This document shows positions 9,206-17,694 of a stretch of 64,000 bases of DNA, piece by piece; within the stretch, counting starts at the first letter, position 1, and each line of letters starts with the position of its first letter. The position numbers were made by a program, and so were the translations under genes. Source of the stretch: Apilactobacillus sp. GTDB lineage: Bacteria > Bacillota > Bacilli > Lactobacillales > Lactobacillaceae. A model generated the notes under the pieces. The model was not told where the DNA came from. It ran no database searches and was given only the letters and a program-made list of their open reading frames with translations. The stretch lies in assembly GCF_025290035.1 (NCBI RefSeq), contig NZ_JAMBKT010000001.1:12755-76754 (forward strand), read 5' to 3'.

Positions 9206-10096
9206 TTATTTTTTGCTTGATGATGAACTGTCAGTTAGGTATGAAGATAAGATGTTTTGTAGGTCTTTATCTTTAATTTCAACTCCACCGTTCTTAAGAA
9301 CTTTTGATACAACGTTCTTTAGAGTAGTGCTATCGTTCAACTTAGAAGTAGCAATTTGATCCTTTAAGTCATTGATGTGGTCAGTGTATGAACCCTTCTT
9401 AGGGTGGTTAACCATTTGAATAACTTGGTATCCGTATTGAGTCTTAACAGGTGTCTTAGTGTATTCACCGTTTGATAACTTGTAAGCAGCTTTTCTGAAT
9501 GATGAATCGATGCTTGTATCAGTGTTATCAAATGCAGCTACACGGCCACCTTTGTTCTTGTTTGAAGTATCAGTTGAGTATTTCTTAGCTAAATCTGAGA
9601 ACTTCTTACCGTCTTTAAGTTCTGAGATAACTTTTTCAGCAGTCTTCTTGTCAGAAACTAAAATTTCGTTAACAGTAACTTTTGGTTGGTATGATTTGAA
9701 TTGCTTCTTTAGATCAGCAGTTGAGTAACTGATGTTTGCTCTAACAGCAGCCTTTAGAAGTAAGTTAGATTTTAGTTGGTTCTTGAAACTTGCAGTAGTT
9801 AAACCTTGTTGTTCAAGTAAAGTTTCAAATTCTGAACCATATTGAGTCTTGTATTGGTTGTATTGAGCATTAACTTCTGATTGAGAAACCTTATCTCCGT
9901 ATTCTTTGTTCAATACTTTGTCCAGAATCATTTGTTGAAGAACTTGCTTACCGTTTGATGTGTTCTTCATACTACTGTAGTATTGACTTTCTGTGATTTT
10001 ACCACCGTTTGTAACGGCAACAGTTTTATCTCCACAGGCAACAAGTGAAACACTTAATAGTGCACCTGCAAGACCAACTAGAACTTTCTTGTTCAT
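9206..10096 (-). CDS. prsA: Foldase lipoprotein PrsA (parvulin-type peptidyl-prolyl isomerase)
   Basis: Folds secreted proteins outside the membrane. 296 residues from the Met at 10096; a Met six codons upstream has a weaker ribosome site and would put Asp and Tyr in front of the signal peptide. [11 protein letters not shown] leads into the lipobox SLVAC with the acylated Cys at residue 21. N- and C-terminal helical regions flank the parvulin domain (about 135-230), which contains [24 protein letters not shown] and YGYQVIQMV. The protein ends in a serine/lysine-rich tail. The gene is monocistronic and converges on yhaN. Confidence 0.93.
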   Translation of the reverse strand: MNKKVLVGLAGALLSVSLVACGDKTVAVTNGGKITESQYYSSMKNTSNGKQVLQQMILDKVLNKEYGDKVSQSEVNAQYNQYKTQYGSEFETLLEQQGLTTASFKNQLKSNLLLKAAVRANISYSTADLKKQFKSYQPKVTVNEILVSDKKTAEKVISELKDGKKFSDLAKKYSTDTSNKNKGGRVAAFDNTDTSIDSSFRKAAYKLSNGEYTKTPVKTQYGYQVIQMVNHPKKGSYTDHINDLKDQIATSKLNDSTTLKNVVSKVLKNGGVEIKDKDLQNILSSYLTDSSSSSKK

Positions 10097-10204
10097 AAAA
10101 TAATACACATCCATTTCTTTTTTATTAAACCATCTAGGTTCGACGGTTATTAAGTTAACACAATTTAAATTCTATCACAAAATTTCTTAAGAAATTTTAA
10201 AATT

Positions 10205-10516
10205 TTATTTAGTCATGTTATTAATTCTTTGATTAATCAAGTCCAAATGAGGTTTGATTTTAAATTGATATTCAGAAATATCACGACTCATTGCTTCCAG
10301 AGTAGGTTTTGACTTACTTAGCTCATCTTGCATTTGAGTCAACTTTACTGAAAAATCGTTCTTATGATCTAAAACGTTGGAAAAAGATTGAATCTTATCC
10401 TTAGTTGAATCATAAGTTGTTTTGGCAAATTCACTGGGCTTTCTATCAGATAGATAAAGATACGCTGCTAATCCAGCAGCAGACAAACCAACTAATTTTA
10501 ACGCAGTTTTAATCAT
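10205..10516 (-). CDS. Small single-pass membrane protein, YtxH-like
   Basis: 103 residues. An N-terminal hydrophobic segment (about 4-22, LKLVGLSAAGLAAYLYL) is followed by a charged, helical, probably coiled-coil cytosolic part. This is the general layout of YtxH-type stress proteins, but there is no diagnostic motif. It starts two bases after the HIT gene stop, with GGAGG inside that gene's end, so it is translationally coupled to it. Confidence 0.65.
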   Translation of the reverse strand: MIKTALKLVGLSAAGLAAYLYLSDRKPSEFAKTTYDSTKDKIQSFSNVLDHKNDFSVKLTQMQDELSKSKPTLEAMSRDISEYQFKIKPHLDLINQRINNMTK

Positions 10517-10518
10517 GA

Positions 10519-10947
10519 TTATGCCTCCAATGAGTTAATAATCTTGCTTTTAATTTGCTCAAAAGCTTCTTGATTGTACTTTTCTGAGTTGTCTTGAAAA
10601 GTCATTGAGAAGCCATCTTTATTGCTATATCTTGGAATAAGGTGGAAATGAGAATGGAAAACAGATTGGTATGCCAATTCGCCATTGTTATTAACGATAT
10701 TCATCCCTAAGATATCTGGAGCAGATTGTTGAATTGCTCTTGCAATCTTTGGAATTCTTGAAAATACTTTTTCAGCAAGTTCTTCATCGTATTCATAAAT
10801 GTTGGCGACGTGCTTCTTAGGAATAACCAAAGTGTGACCAGGTGTAGCCTGGGAAATATCCAAAAATGCTTTTACATATTCATCTTCATAAATAGTATAG
10901 CTAGGAATTTGCCCATCAATTATTTTACAGAATACACAATCATTCAT
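10519..10947 (-). CDS. hit: HIT family nucleotide hydrolase
   Basis: 142 residues. The signature HSHFHLIPRY is the histidine triad (H-x-H-x-H) with the catalytic His. The N-terminal CVFCKIIDGQIPSYTIYED carries two cysteines typical of the Hit/HinT group in Firmicutes. It probably hydrolyses AMP-linked or dinucleotide substrates in the cytosol. It is the first gene of a two-gene operon with the YtxH-like gene, divergent from ecsA as in many Lactobacillales. GGAAG lies before the ATG. Confidence 0.93.
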   Translation of the reverse strand: MNDCVFCKIIDGQIPSYTIYEDEYVKAFLDISQATPGHTLVIPKKHVANIYEYDEELAEKVFSRIPKIARAIQQSAPDILGMNIVNNNGELAYQSVFHSHFHLIPRYSNKDGFSMTFQDNSEKYNQEAFEQIKSKIINSLEA

Positions 10948-11017
10948 ATTATTCTTCCTTTCTTTGATATTGCTGTAATTATATACATAGTAACATAAAT
11001 TTATCTTAAAAGACTTA

Positions 11018-11026
11018 TGATATAAT
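11018..11026 (+). promoter_or_regulatory. Extended -10 promoter for ecsAB
   Basis: TGATATAAT, an extended -10 box, lies about 30 bases before the ecsA start. The -35 region is weak. Confidence 0.6.
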
Positions 11027-11058
11027 GTGTTTTAAGAAAAAATAGAGAGGTGTTATCC

Positions 11059-11799
11059 GTGACTTTAGAAGTTAAAGATTTAGTAGGGGGATATTCAAGA
11101 ATTCCTGTCTTAAAAGAAGTTAACTTTAAGATTAACAACGGTGAATTAGTGGGATTAATCGGACTGAATGGGGCCGGTAAGTCTACTACAATCAACCACA
11201 TTATCGGATTACTAAAACCATTTTCTGGTGAAATTAAAATTAACGGTATTTCAATTGATGATGACGTCAATGAATACAAAAAACAAATTGCTTACATCCC
11301 TGAAGTTCCAATTCTATACAAAGAATTGACACTTAAGGAACATATCGCAACCACAATTTCAGCATATGATTTAGACGAAACAGAAGCTTGGAATAGTGCA
11401 GATCGATTATTGAAGATGTTTAGATTAGATAAAAAGCTAGACTGGTTCCCAACAAACTTTTCTAAAGGGATGCGTCAAAAAGTGATGATTTTATGTGCAT
11501 TTATTACAAATGCCAAATTATTTGTAATTGATGAACCATTTTTAGGCCTAGATCCAGTCGCGGTAAATGACTTATTGAATTTGATTGAGGAACAAAAGAA
11601 AAAGGGAAGCAGTATCTTAATGTCTACACACGTATTGGATACAGCAGAAAGATTTTGTGATGAATTTGTTCTAATTCATAATGGGGAAGTTAGAACACAA
11701 GGAACTATTGAAAAGTTGCAAAAAGAATTTGGCATGGATGACAGCTCATTAAACGATATTTATCTTGAATTAGCTGAGGAAGAAAACAGCCATGAATAA
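11059..11799 (+). CDS. ecsA: ABC transporter ATP-binding protein EcsA
   Basis: 246 residues. Walker A is GLNGAGKST, the signature loop FSKGMRQKV and Walker B LFVIDEPFLGLD, followed by a switch His in MSTHVLD. Gene order (hit divergent, ecsB downstream) identifies EcsA. In Bacillus, Ecs affects secretion, competence and regulated membrane proteolysis. The GTG at 11059 is preferred because GAGAGGTG lies just ahead; an earlier GTG at 11050 overlaps that site. The stop overlaps ecsB by eight bases. Confidence 0.92.
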   Translation: MTLEVKDLVGGYSRIPVLKEVNFKINNGELVGLIGLNGAGKSTTINHIIGLLKPFSGEIKINGISIDDDVNEYKKQIAYIPEVPILYKELTLKEHIATTISAYDLDETEAWNSADRLLKMFRLDKKLDWFPTNFSKGMRQKVMILCAFITNAKLFVIDEPFLGLDPVAVNDLLNLIEEQKKKGSSILMSTHVLDTAERFCDEFVLIHNGEVRTQGTIEKLQKEFGMDDSSLNDIYLELAEEENSHE

Positions 11800-12997
11800 T
11801 TTATTTAGTCAACGTTTGCAGTCCCATTTCACGCAAATGAGTAAATACTTAAAATATGTTTTTAATGATTTTTTCGTAATCGCATTAATGTTTATTATTG
11901 GTGGGTTAGGATATCAATATTCGCAATTTATTAAAGGACTTACTCCACAATTGTGGTGGGAAAAACCGATATTAATAATTGTGTTCTTGTTATCAATAAC
12001 TCTGATAAAGGTAACGACGTTTGCCAAACAAGCTGATTATATTTTTTGGATGCCTAAAGAAAAGGCCTTCTATAACTTCTTTAAAAAGGGGTTAATTTAT
12101 AGTTCAGTTATTGCGATTTTTGTTCAAGTGTTGATTTGGTTTGTAACGATTCCGTTCTTTGAAAAAAGTGTTGCTACAACCAGTGTATTAGACGTTATTG
12201 TGCTTTTGATTACACTTATTTTTCTTAAAATATATGTATTGAATAATCAATTCTTAAATAATTATCATTTCACGAAAAAGAACTTCAAAATTCTATATCA
12301 AGTGATTGTTCCCTTGATAACGTTAATTGTTTTTTTGTACTTAAACGTTTTTGTGAGCTTAATGATTGCACTTGTTATGTTTGTCTTTAGTCATTTTGAG
12401 TTAAGAAAGCTTAAAGAACATAGCATTGATTGGAAAACTGTAATCGCAAATGAAGAAAGTCATGAAAATAGTTTAAATCGATTCTTTAATATGTTTACTG
12501 ATGTCGATAATATGCAAGGAATCGTTAAGAGAAGAAAAGCACTTGATGGTATTTTTAAGTGGTTTAACAAAGATGTATATAGTCTGCTTTACTCCAGAGG
12601 ATTAATTCGTGATAAAGAAATCAGTGGATTAGTCTTTAGATTAACAATCTTAGGTGGGGTACTTATTGCTTTAATTGATAATCAAGTAGTTGCAATCATT
12701 GTTTCATTACTATTTGTGTACCTAATAGTATTTCAATTAATTCCATATTTTAATAACTTTAACGACAATGTGTTTATCGCAATATATCCAATTGATGGTG
12801 AACAAAGAATTAAATCTTTCATCAACGTTATTGCTAAAATTATGATCATTATAGTTATAATTTTCTTTATCGCATCGATAATATCAACTAACATTATTGA
12901 TTCAATTGAGTTGTTAGTTTTATTATTGATTGAATATTTTGTGTTAATTAAAATATATGTACCAAATAAAATAAAAAAAGCCCAATCAAATTACTAA
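11792..12997 (+). CDS. ecsB: ABC transporter permease EcsB
   Basis: 401 residues with several pairs of transmembrane helices (about 25-45, 55-75, 105-130, 135-150, 170-205, 285-325, 345-390), the EcsB layout. It forms the membrane part of the Ecs exporter with EcsA, and start overlap with ecsA shows coupling. The exported substrate is not known and nothing here indicates one. Confidence 0.88.
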   Translation: MNNLFSQRLQSHFTQMSKYLKYVFNDFFVIALMFIIGGLGYQYSQFIKGLTPQLWWEKPILIIVFLLSITLIKVTTFAKQADYIFWMPKEKAFYNFFKKGLIYSSVIAIFVQVLIWFVTIPFFEKSVATTSVLDVIVLLITLIFLKIYVLNNQFLNNYHFTKKNFKILYQVIVPLITLIVFLYLNVFVSLMIALVMFVFSHFELRKLKEHSIDWKTVIANEESHENSLNRFFNMFTDVDNMQGIVKRRKALDGIFKWFNKDVYSLLYSRGLIRDKEISGLVFRLTILGGVLIALIDNQVVAIIVSLLFVYLIVFQLIPYFNNFNDNVFIAIYPIDGEQRIKSFINVIAKIMIIIVIIFFIASIISTNIIDSIELLVLLLIEYFVLIKIYVPNKIKKAQSNY

Positions 12998-13002
12998 TAC
13001 GC

Positions 13003-13032
13003 TTGACGAAAGCATTGAAAACCCAGTAAAAT
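13003..13032 (+). promoter_or_regulatory. Promoter upstream of trmB
   Basis: TTGACG, an 18-base spacer and TAAAAT lie just after the ecsB stop. Confidence 0.65.
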
Positions 13033-13069
13033 AAGCTTTAGTAATTATGAACAATTGGCAAAAAATAAT

Positions 13070-13098
13070 TAGTCAAAACTTTGTTTTGGCTATTTTTT
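13070..13098 (+). terminator. Terminator or attenuator between ecsB and trmB
   Basis: TAGTCAAAAC/GTTTTGGCTA (one G-U pair) with a three-base loop and TTTTTT, ending three bases before the trmB site GAGGAGG. It lies downstream of the promoter at 13003, so it may attenuate trmB as well as end ecsAB transcripts. Confidence 0.7.
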
Positions 13099-13114
13099 AT
13101 GAGGAGGATAAATC

Positions 13115-13765
13115 ATGAGAGTTAGAAATAAACCTTGGGCTGATGATTTTATCAAAGAAAATGAAAAGTATATCGTGACTGAACCAGAAAATTGGATTGG
13201 CAAATGGTCACAACGTTTTGAAAAGGAACAACCAATTCACATTGAAATCGGTACTGGAAAAGGTCAATTTATTGTTGAAATGGCCAAAAGACATCCAGAA
13301 GTTAACTTCTTAGGAATTGAAATCCAAAAGACTGTTATCGCGATTGCTCTTAAGAAGGTAGTTGAAGCAGACTTACCAAACTTACAACTAGTTCATACTG
13401 ATGGAGCAGGGGTAGATACATTCTTTGGTAAACATGAAATTGACACTGTATACCTTAACTTCTCTGATCCATGGCCTAAATCTAGACATGCTAAAAGAAG
13501 ACTTACTTCTCCAACATTTTTAGATAGTTACAAGACCATCTTAAAAGAAGATGCTCCAGTTGTATTTAAGACTGATAATCGTGGATTATTCGAATATTCA
13601 GTAGTTACTTTTAACAACTACGGTATGTATTTTGATATGTTATCTCTAGATTTACACAATAGTGATTACATGGAAGATAACGTAGAAACTGAATATGAAC
13701 ACAAGTTTAGTAGTAAGGGTCCTATTTATAAGATTGTTGCTTACTTCAATAAAAAAGAAGACTAG
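13115..13765 (+). CDS. trmB: tRNA (guanine-N7)-methyltransferase
   Basis: Methylates G46 in the variable loop of tRNAs with S-adenosylmethionine. 216 residues. The SAM site is HIEIGTGKGQFIVEMA, and the family motif NFSDPWPKSRHAKRRLT, which carries the catalytic and tRNA-binding residues, is intact. GAGGAGG is nine bases before the ATG. A hairpin overlaps the stop, shared with the converging gene that ends one base later. Confidence 0.95.
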   Translation: MRVRNKPWADDFIKENEKYIVTEPENWIGKWSQRFEKEQPIHIEIGTGKGQFIVEMAKRHPEVNFLGIEIQKTVIAIALKKVVEADLPNLQLVHTDGAGVDTFFGKHEIDTVYLNFSDPWPKSRHAKRRLTSPTFLDSYKTILKEDAPVVFKTDNRGLFEYSVVTFNNYGMYFDMLSLDLHNSDYMEDNVETEYEHKFSSKGPIYKIVAYFNKKED

Positions 13766-13780
13766 TTTAGTAGTCTTCTT
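13755..13780 (-). terminator. Hairpin covering both stop codons of converging genes
   Basis: AAGAAGACTA/TAGTCTTCTT with a six-base loop. On the minus strand it is followed by a T-run, so it mainly ends the minus-strand gene; on the plus strand the T-tract is poor. Confidence 0.7.
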
Positions 13781-14081
13781 GAAGTTCTGAAACCCATTTA
13801 AACTTATAGTTTGAACTGATTTCAAAATAGTGATCTTTTATATTGTTGTTGTTATCTAAAACGTTAATCGCTCCGATATAATCGTTTTCATTATTCTTTT
13901 TCATAATCCAGCTTCCACATACGTTGTTGGATGCTAATGTATCCTTCGCATGCTTTACTTGTAAATTAATTTTTTTGAGGTGTTGTTCTTCTTTTAATTT
14001 TTTTGCAACGTAAATACTTGCCCCAACAATCCCAATAGTTAAACTAGACACAATTGCGTTATGCGCTCTAATATATACCAC
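13767..14081 (-). CDS. Small membrane-anchored protein of unknown function
   Basis: Up to 104 residues. One N-terminal hydrophobic segment (VSSLTIGIVGASIYVA) precedes a basic stretch and a polar C-terminal part containing two cysteine-free beta-like segments after NVCGSWIM. No family recognised. The start is unclear: GTG at 14081 abuts the AAGGAAGTGG site, GTG at 14051 is far from it, and an ATT at 14072 has the best spacing (8 bases). Conservation of this position next to trmB would help confirm it. Confidence 0.5.
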   Translation of the reverse strand: MVYIRAHNAIVSSLTIGIVGASIYVAKKLKEEQHLKKINLQVKHAKDTLASNNVCGSWIMKKNNENDYIGAINVLDNNNNIKDHYFEISSNYKFKWVSELQEDY

Positions 14082-14191
14082 TTCCTTTTTCTTAATGTAT
14101 ATTATATAACACTAAAATTTATAATCAAACTGCATTATAATTTTGCCTAAATACGTTATAATAAAGGAAAATGACAATAGGAGAGATAATT

Positions 14192-14509
14192 ATGGAACAA
14201 TTACCAACTATGAACTTAGAAGAACTAAAAACAAAATTAAGTGATGGAAAATACATGTTATTCTTCACTGCTGGATGGTGCCCAGATTGTGCATTCATCA
14301 AACCTGCAATGCCAGAAATCGAAGCAGAATACCCAGATTACACTTTTATTACTGTAGATCGTGATGAAAACATTGACTTAGCCGCAGATATGGCTATTTT
14401 TGGTATTCCTAGCTTTGTCGCTTTTGAAAACGGGGAAGAAATCGGCCGTTTCGTAAACAAAGATAGAAAGACTAAGAAACAAGTTGAAGAATTTATTGAT
14501 TCTCTATAA
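14192..14509 (+). CDS. ytpP: Thioredoxin-fold protein YtpP
   Basis: 105 residues with a thioredoxin-like active site, TAGWCPDCAFIKP (C-x-x-C), and the cis-Pro region IFGIPSFVAF. It is a small cytosolic thiol-disulfide protein; the physiological target is unknown. The Met at 14192 follows TAGGAGAG; the Met seven codons earlier lies upstream of that site. Position ahead of ytpR-sftA-murC matches the Bacillus ytpP-ytpQ-ytpR-ytpS order, with ytpQ missing. Confidence 0.88.
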   Translation: MEQLPTMNLEELKTKLSDGKYMLFFTAGWCPDCAFIKPAMPEIEAEYPDYTFITVDRDENIDLAADMAIFGIPSFVAFENGEEIGRFVNKDRKTKKQVEEFIDSL

Positions 14510-14533
14510 AACTAATTTGGAAGGTAAGATTTA

Positions 14534-15178
14534 ATGTTAATTGCAAGTTACAATCCTAAACAAACAGGTGACATCTTGGTCGTTATTTTAGGTGAAGATG
14601 CCAAAGAACAAAAAGTTGAATATAAAGATAGCGTGGTTAGAATTTCTGACGAAAGCTCCGACCGTGTTACTGGATTTAACTTTTTATCTGCTTCAGAAGC
14701 TTTACCAAGACTAAAAGATGTTGATGGTAAAGTTGATTTAACTCAAGATGATTTAAATTCATTAAATGAAGTATTAAAAAACAATGGTCTTTCAGATACA
14801 TTGGAATTAGATGAAGATCCTAAATTTGTTGTTGGGTATGTAAAATCTGTTAAAGAACATCCCAAGTCTGATCATTTGAAAATTACAGAAACTGAAATTG
14901 ACAATGGTAAAACTTTGCAAATTGTTAGTGGATCACCAAATATGCAAGAAAACATCAAGGTTGTTGTTGCTAAAGTTGGTGCAATGATGCCAGATGGACT
15001 TATTATTTGGCCAGGAGAATTAAAGGGTGAAGAAAGCATTGGTATGATTTGTTCAGGACGTGAATTATTAATTAAGAACGCCCCAAATCGTCCAGGAGCA
15101 CTTATCTTACCTAATGATTACCAAGAAGTAGGAGAAGCTTTTGATTTTGCTAAATCAGAAACTTTATTTACAAAATAA
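14534..15178 (+). CDS. ytpR: YtpR-like tRNA-binding domain protein
   Basis: 214 residues. The N-terminal part (about 1-90) matches the DUF4479 region of YtpR. The C-terminal OB-fold (about 95-205) is the EMAP/PheT-N-type tRNA-binding domain, with GYVKSVKEHPKSDHLKIT and VSGSPNMQENIKVVVAKVG. It presumably binds structured RNA; the cellular role is undetermined. It lies 24 bases after ytpP and 52 before sftA, probably one operon. Confidence 0.88.
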   Translation: MLIASYNPKQTGDILVVILGEDAKEQKVEYKDSVVRISDESSDRVTGFNFLSASEALPRLKDVDGKVDLTQDDLNSLNEVLKNNGLSDTLELDEDPKFVVGYVKSVKEHPKSDHLKITETEIDNGKTLQIVSGSPNMQENIKVVVAKVGAMMPDGLIIWPGELKGEESIGMICSGRELLIKNAPNRPGALILPNDYQEVGEAFDFAKSETLFTK

Positions 15179-15230
15179 GAGATAATCTCTCTTGTTATAC
15201 ATAAATTACAAAATTAAGGATGACGTTTGA

Positions 15231-17624
15231 ATGGAACACTATGATGGACCGGCTTTTTACAGAAAATATAATATAAAACATAATGCGATAGAACCAACAC
15301 ATGCTAATAAGTCTGAACAAAGTTCATCCCATCAAACTATAGATACCCCTAAAGAATCTAAACATAGCGTTGATGATGAAATATTGACCAGAACAGAAAA
15401 TCCAATTGCTAAAAGAGCAGCTGCATTTACTCCTACGCATAATAGTTCATCAGCAACAAAAGTACAGTTTTATGAAGCATCAAGTTCAAATAAGTACCAA
15501 AAACTAAAAGAGCAATTAACCAGAGACAATGAATCTTTGATATTGATTACTGACGATTCAACTGATGCAATTAACTTAGCTAATCCAACTATTCCAGTTG
15601 AGGTTGATGTACAAGAAGATAACTACGCAGTTGAAGAAGAAGCAAATGAAATTAGTCAATTCAATGATATAAAAGCAGATTCTTATGCAACTCCATACAT
15701 TGAAAGTATGGCAAAGAAAGATGCTGATATTGATGCTGCATCAGATATTGTTGAATCAGATAATACTACTTTCGAAAATAAAGCCAACTCTTCTTTTGAT
15801 GAATTTATTGATAGAAGCACTCATCAAGATGAAGCTGATGAAGATTTGAATAAAGACGTAGTTCAAGATAGTCATGATAATGTTGAAGAAAATGATGATG
15901 ATATCAAAGATGACTTGAACAATGATGATGAAGGCGATAGCTTCGTATCCATGAACGATGACGAAGAAGCTGGTGATTTATATAATAATCAACAATCCGA
16001 TAGTCAAAGCGATAATAGTCTTAGTCAATCTGTTGCAGCACGTAAACCGATTGAACAACATGGATTAGGTAACTCTTTATCATCAATCTTAAATCAAGAA
16101 CATAATGTTCAAAAAGATTTATCTATCTTTAATAATCAACCAGAGAAGGATCAAGAAGAAGCAGAATACAGTCATGATGAAAGTGTATCAGCCGATTACG
16201 ATGATAGGGGATATCGTTTCCCATCAATGAGTTTACTATCACCTGCAGACACTTTTGAAGATGATAGCATGGATGATTGGATTACATCACAAGCTGAAAT
16301 CCTAGATGAAACGCTACAAGCATTTAATGTAGATGCAAGTGTTGTTGACTGGACTAATGGTCCAACGGTTACACAGTTCCAAATTAAACTTCAACTCGGG
16401 GTTAAAGTAAGTAAGATTACTAACCTAACAGATGATTTAAAACTGGCATTGGCAGCAAAAGATATTAGAATTGAAGCGCCAATTCCTGGAAAAACCACGG
16501 TTGGTATAGAAATTCCAAATCCTAAACCAAGACCAGTTAAATTATCTGAGGTAATCAATACACCTCAATTCATGAATACCGATAAACCGCTAACTGTCGC
16601 GTTAGGGGTTGATTTAACGGGTAAGCCACAAATGGCAGACCTAAGTAAGATGCCACATGGATTGATTGCTGGGGCCACAGGTTCAGGTAAGAGTGTGTTC
16701 TTAAATAGTTTATTAATTTCATTACTATATAAGGCCACGCCTGCCCAATTAAAGATGATTTTAATTGATCCAAAAGCCGTAGAAATGGCTCCATATGATA
16801 AGTTACCTCATCTATTATCACCAGTAATATCAGATCCAAAACAAGCTTCTGCTGCATTAAAATGGTCTGTTAAAGAGATGGATGAGCGTTATGAAAAACT
16901 AGCCGCAGCAGGTGCTAGAAATATTGAGCAATTCAATGAAATGGCTGAGAATGCCGGTGAGTACACTAAAAAGATGCCTTATATCTTAATCGTAATTGAT
17001 GAGTTGGCTGATTTAATGATGGTTGCATCAAGTGAGGTTCAAGACTACATCGTTAGAATTACTCAAAAGGCACGAGCGGCTGGTATTCATTTAATCGTTG
17101 CAACCCAAAGACCTAGTGTTGATATTATTACAGGTACCATTAAAAATAATATTCCTACTCGTGTTGCTTTCATGGTTTCAAGTCAAGTTGATTCAAGAAC
17201 CATTATTGACACAGCAGGGGCGGAAAGACTATTAGGTAAGGGTGATATGTTATACCTTGGAAATGGGGCTAGTCAGTCTTCACGTTTACAAGGAACTTTC
17301 GTAACTAATGATGAAATTGAACGAATTACCAATGAAGTCAGAAAACAAGGACAACCTAAGTATGCTTTCCAACCAGAATCATTATTAAAATCAGTTAGTC
17401 AAGTTGAACAACAAGACGAATTGATGCCAGATGTTTTGGAATACATTTCTAGTGAAGAAACAGTTTCTACTTCTAAATTACAAAGAGTATTCTCCATTGG
17501 TTATAACCGAGCGGCTAGCTTGATTGATGACTTGGAACAACATAATTATGTATCTGGTCAACACGGTTCAAAACCAAGGGATGTTTATTTAACTGAAAGT
17601 GATTATCAAAAGTTAAATATTTAG
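15231..17624 (+). CDS. sftA: Soluble DNA translocase of the FtsK/SpoIIIE family (SftA-like)
   Basis: 797 residues. The FtsK motor is at the C-terminal half: Walker A GATGSGKS (G481-S488), Walker B IVIDELADLMM, and ATQRPSVDIITGTIKNNIPTR starting near 620 read in two parts. A gamma winged-helix domain for DNA-orienting sequences occupies about 735-797. The N-terminus has no transmembrane helices; instead about 310 residues are polar, with a very acidic stretch (about 195-255) of Asp, Glu and Asn, likely disordered. A soluble N-terminus and the ytpR-murC context point to SftA rather than membrane FtsK/SpoIIIE. It should clear DNA from the closing septum. Confidence 0.88.
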   Translation: MEHYDGPAFYRKYNIKHNAIEPTHANKSEQSSSHQTIDTPKESKHSVDDEILTRTENPIAKRAAAFTPTHNSSSATKVQFYEASSSNKYQKLKEQLTRDNESLILITDDSTDAINLANPTIPVEVDVQEDNYAVEEEANEISQFNDIKADSYATPYIESMAKKDADIDAASDIVESDNTTFENKANSSFDEFIDRSTHQDEADEDLNKDVVQDSHDNVEENDDDIKDDLNNDDEGDSFVSMNDDEEAGDLYNNQQSDSQSDNSLSQSVAARKPIEQHGLGNSLSSILNQEHNVQKDLSIFNNQPEKDQEEAEYSHDESVSADYDDRGYRFPSMSLLSPADTFEDDSMDDWITSQAEILDETLQAFNVDASVVDWTNGPTVTQFQIKLQLGVKVSKITNLTDDLKLALAAKDIRIEAPIPGKTTVGIEIPNPKPRPVKLSEVINTPQFMNTDKPLTVALGVDLTGKPQMADLSKMPHGLIAGATGSGKSVFLNSLLISLLYKATPAQLKMILIDPKAVEMAPYDKLPHLLSPVISDPKQASAALKWSVKEMDERYEKLAAAGARNIEQFNEMAENAGEYTKKMPYILIVIDELADLMMVASSEVQDYIVRITQKARAAGIHLIVATQRPSVDIITGTIKNNIPTRVAFMVSSQVDSRTIIDTAGAERLLGKGDMLYLGNGASQSSRLQGTFVTNDEIERITNEVRKQGQPKYAFQPESLLKSVSQVEQQDELMPDVLEYISSEETVSTSKLQRVFSIGYNRAASLIDDLEQHNYVSGQHGSKPRDVYLTESDYQKLNI

Positions 17625-17644
17625 AAAAAAAGAGAACATCTGTT

Positions 17645-17670
17645 GATAAATCTGCTATGATAGATTTATC
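17645..17670 (+). repeat. Perfect inverted repeat upstream of murC
   Basis: GATAAATCT/AGATTTATC with an eight-base spacer, 25 bases before the murC start and without a T-run. It is an operator or mRNA hairpin candidate. Confidence 0.5.
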
Positions 17671-17694
17671 GAGAGATAAAAGGAGCATTTAAAT

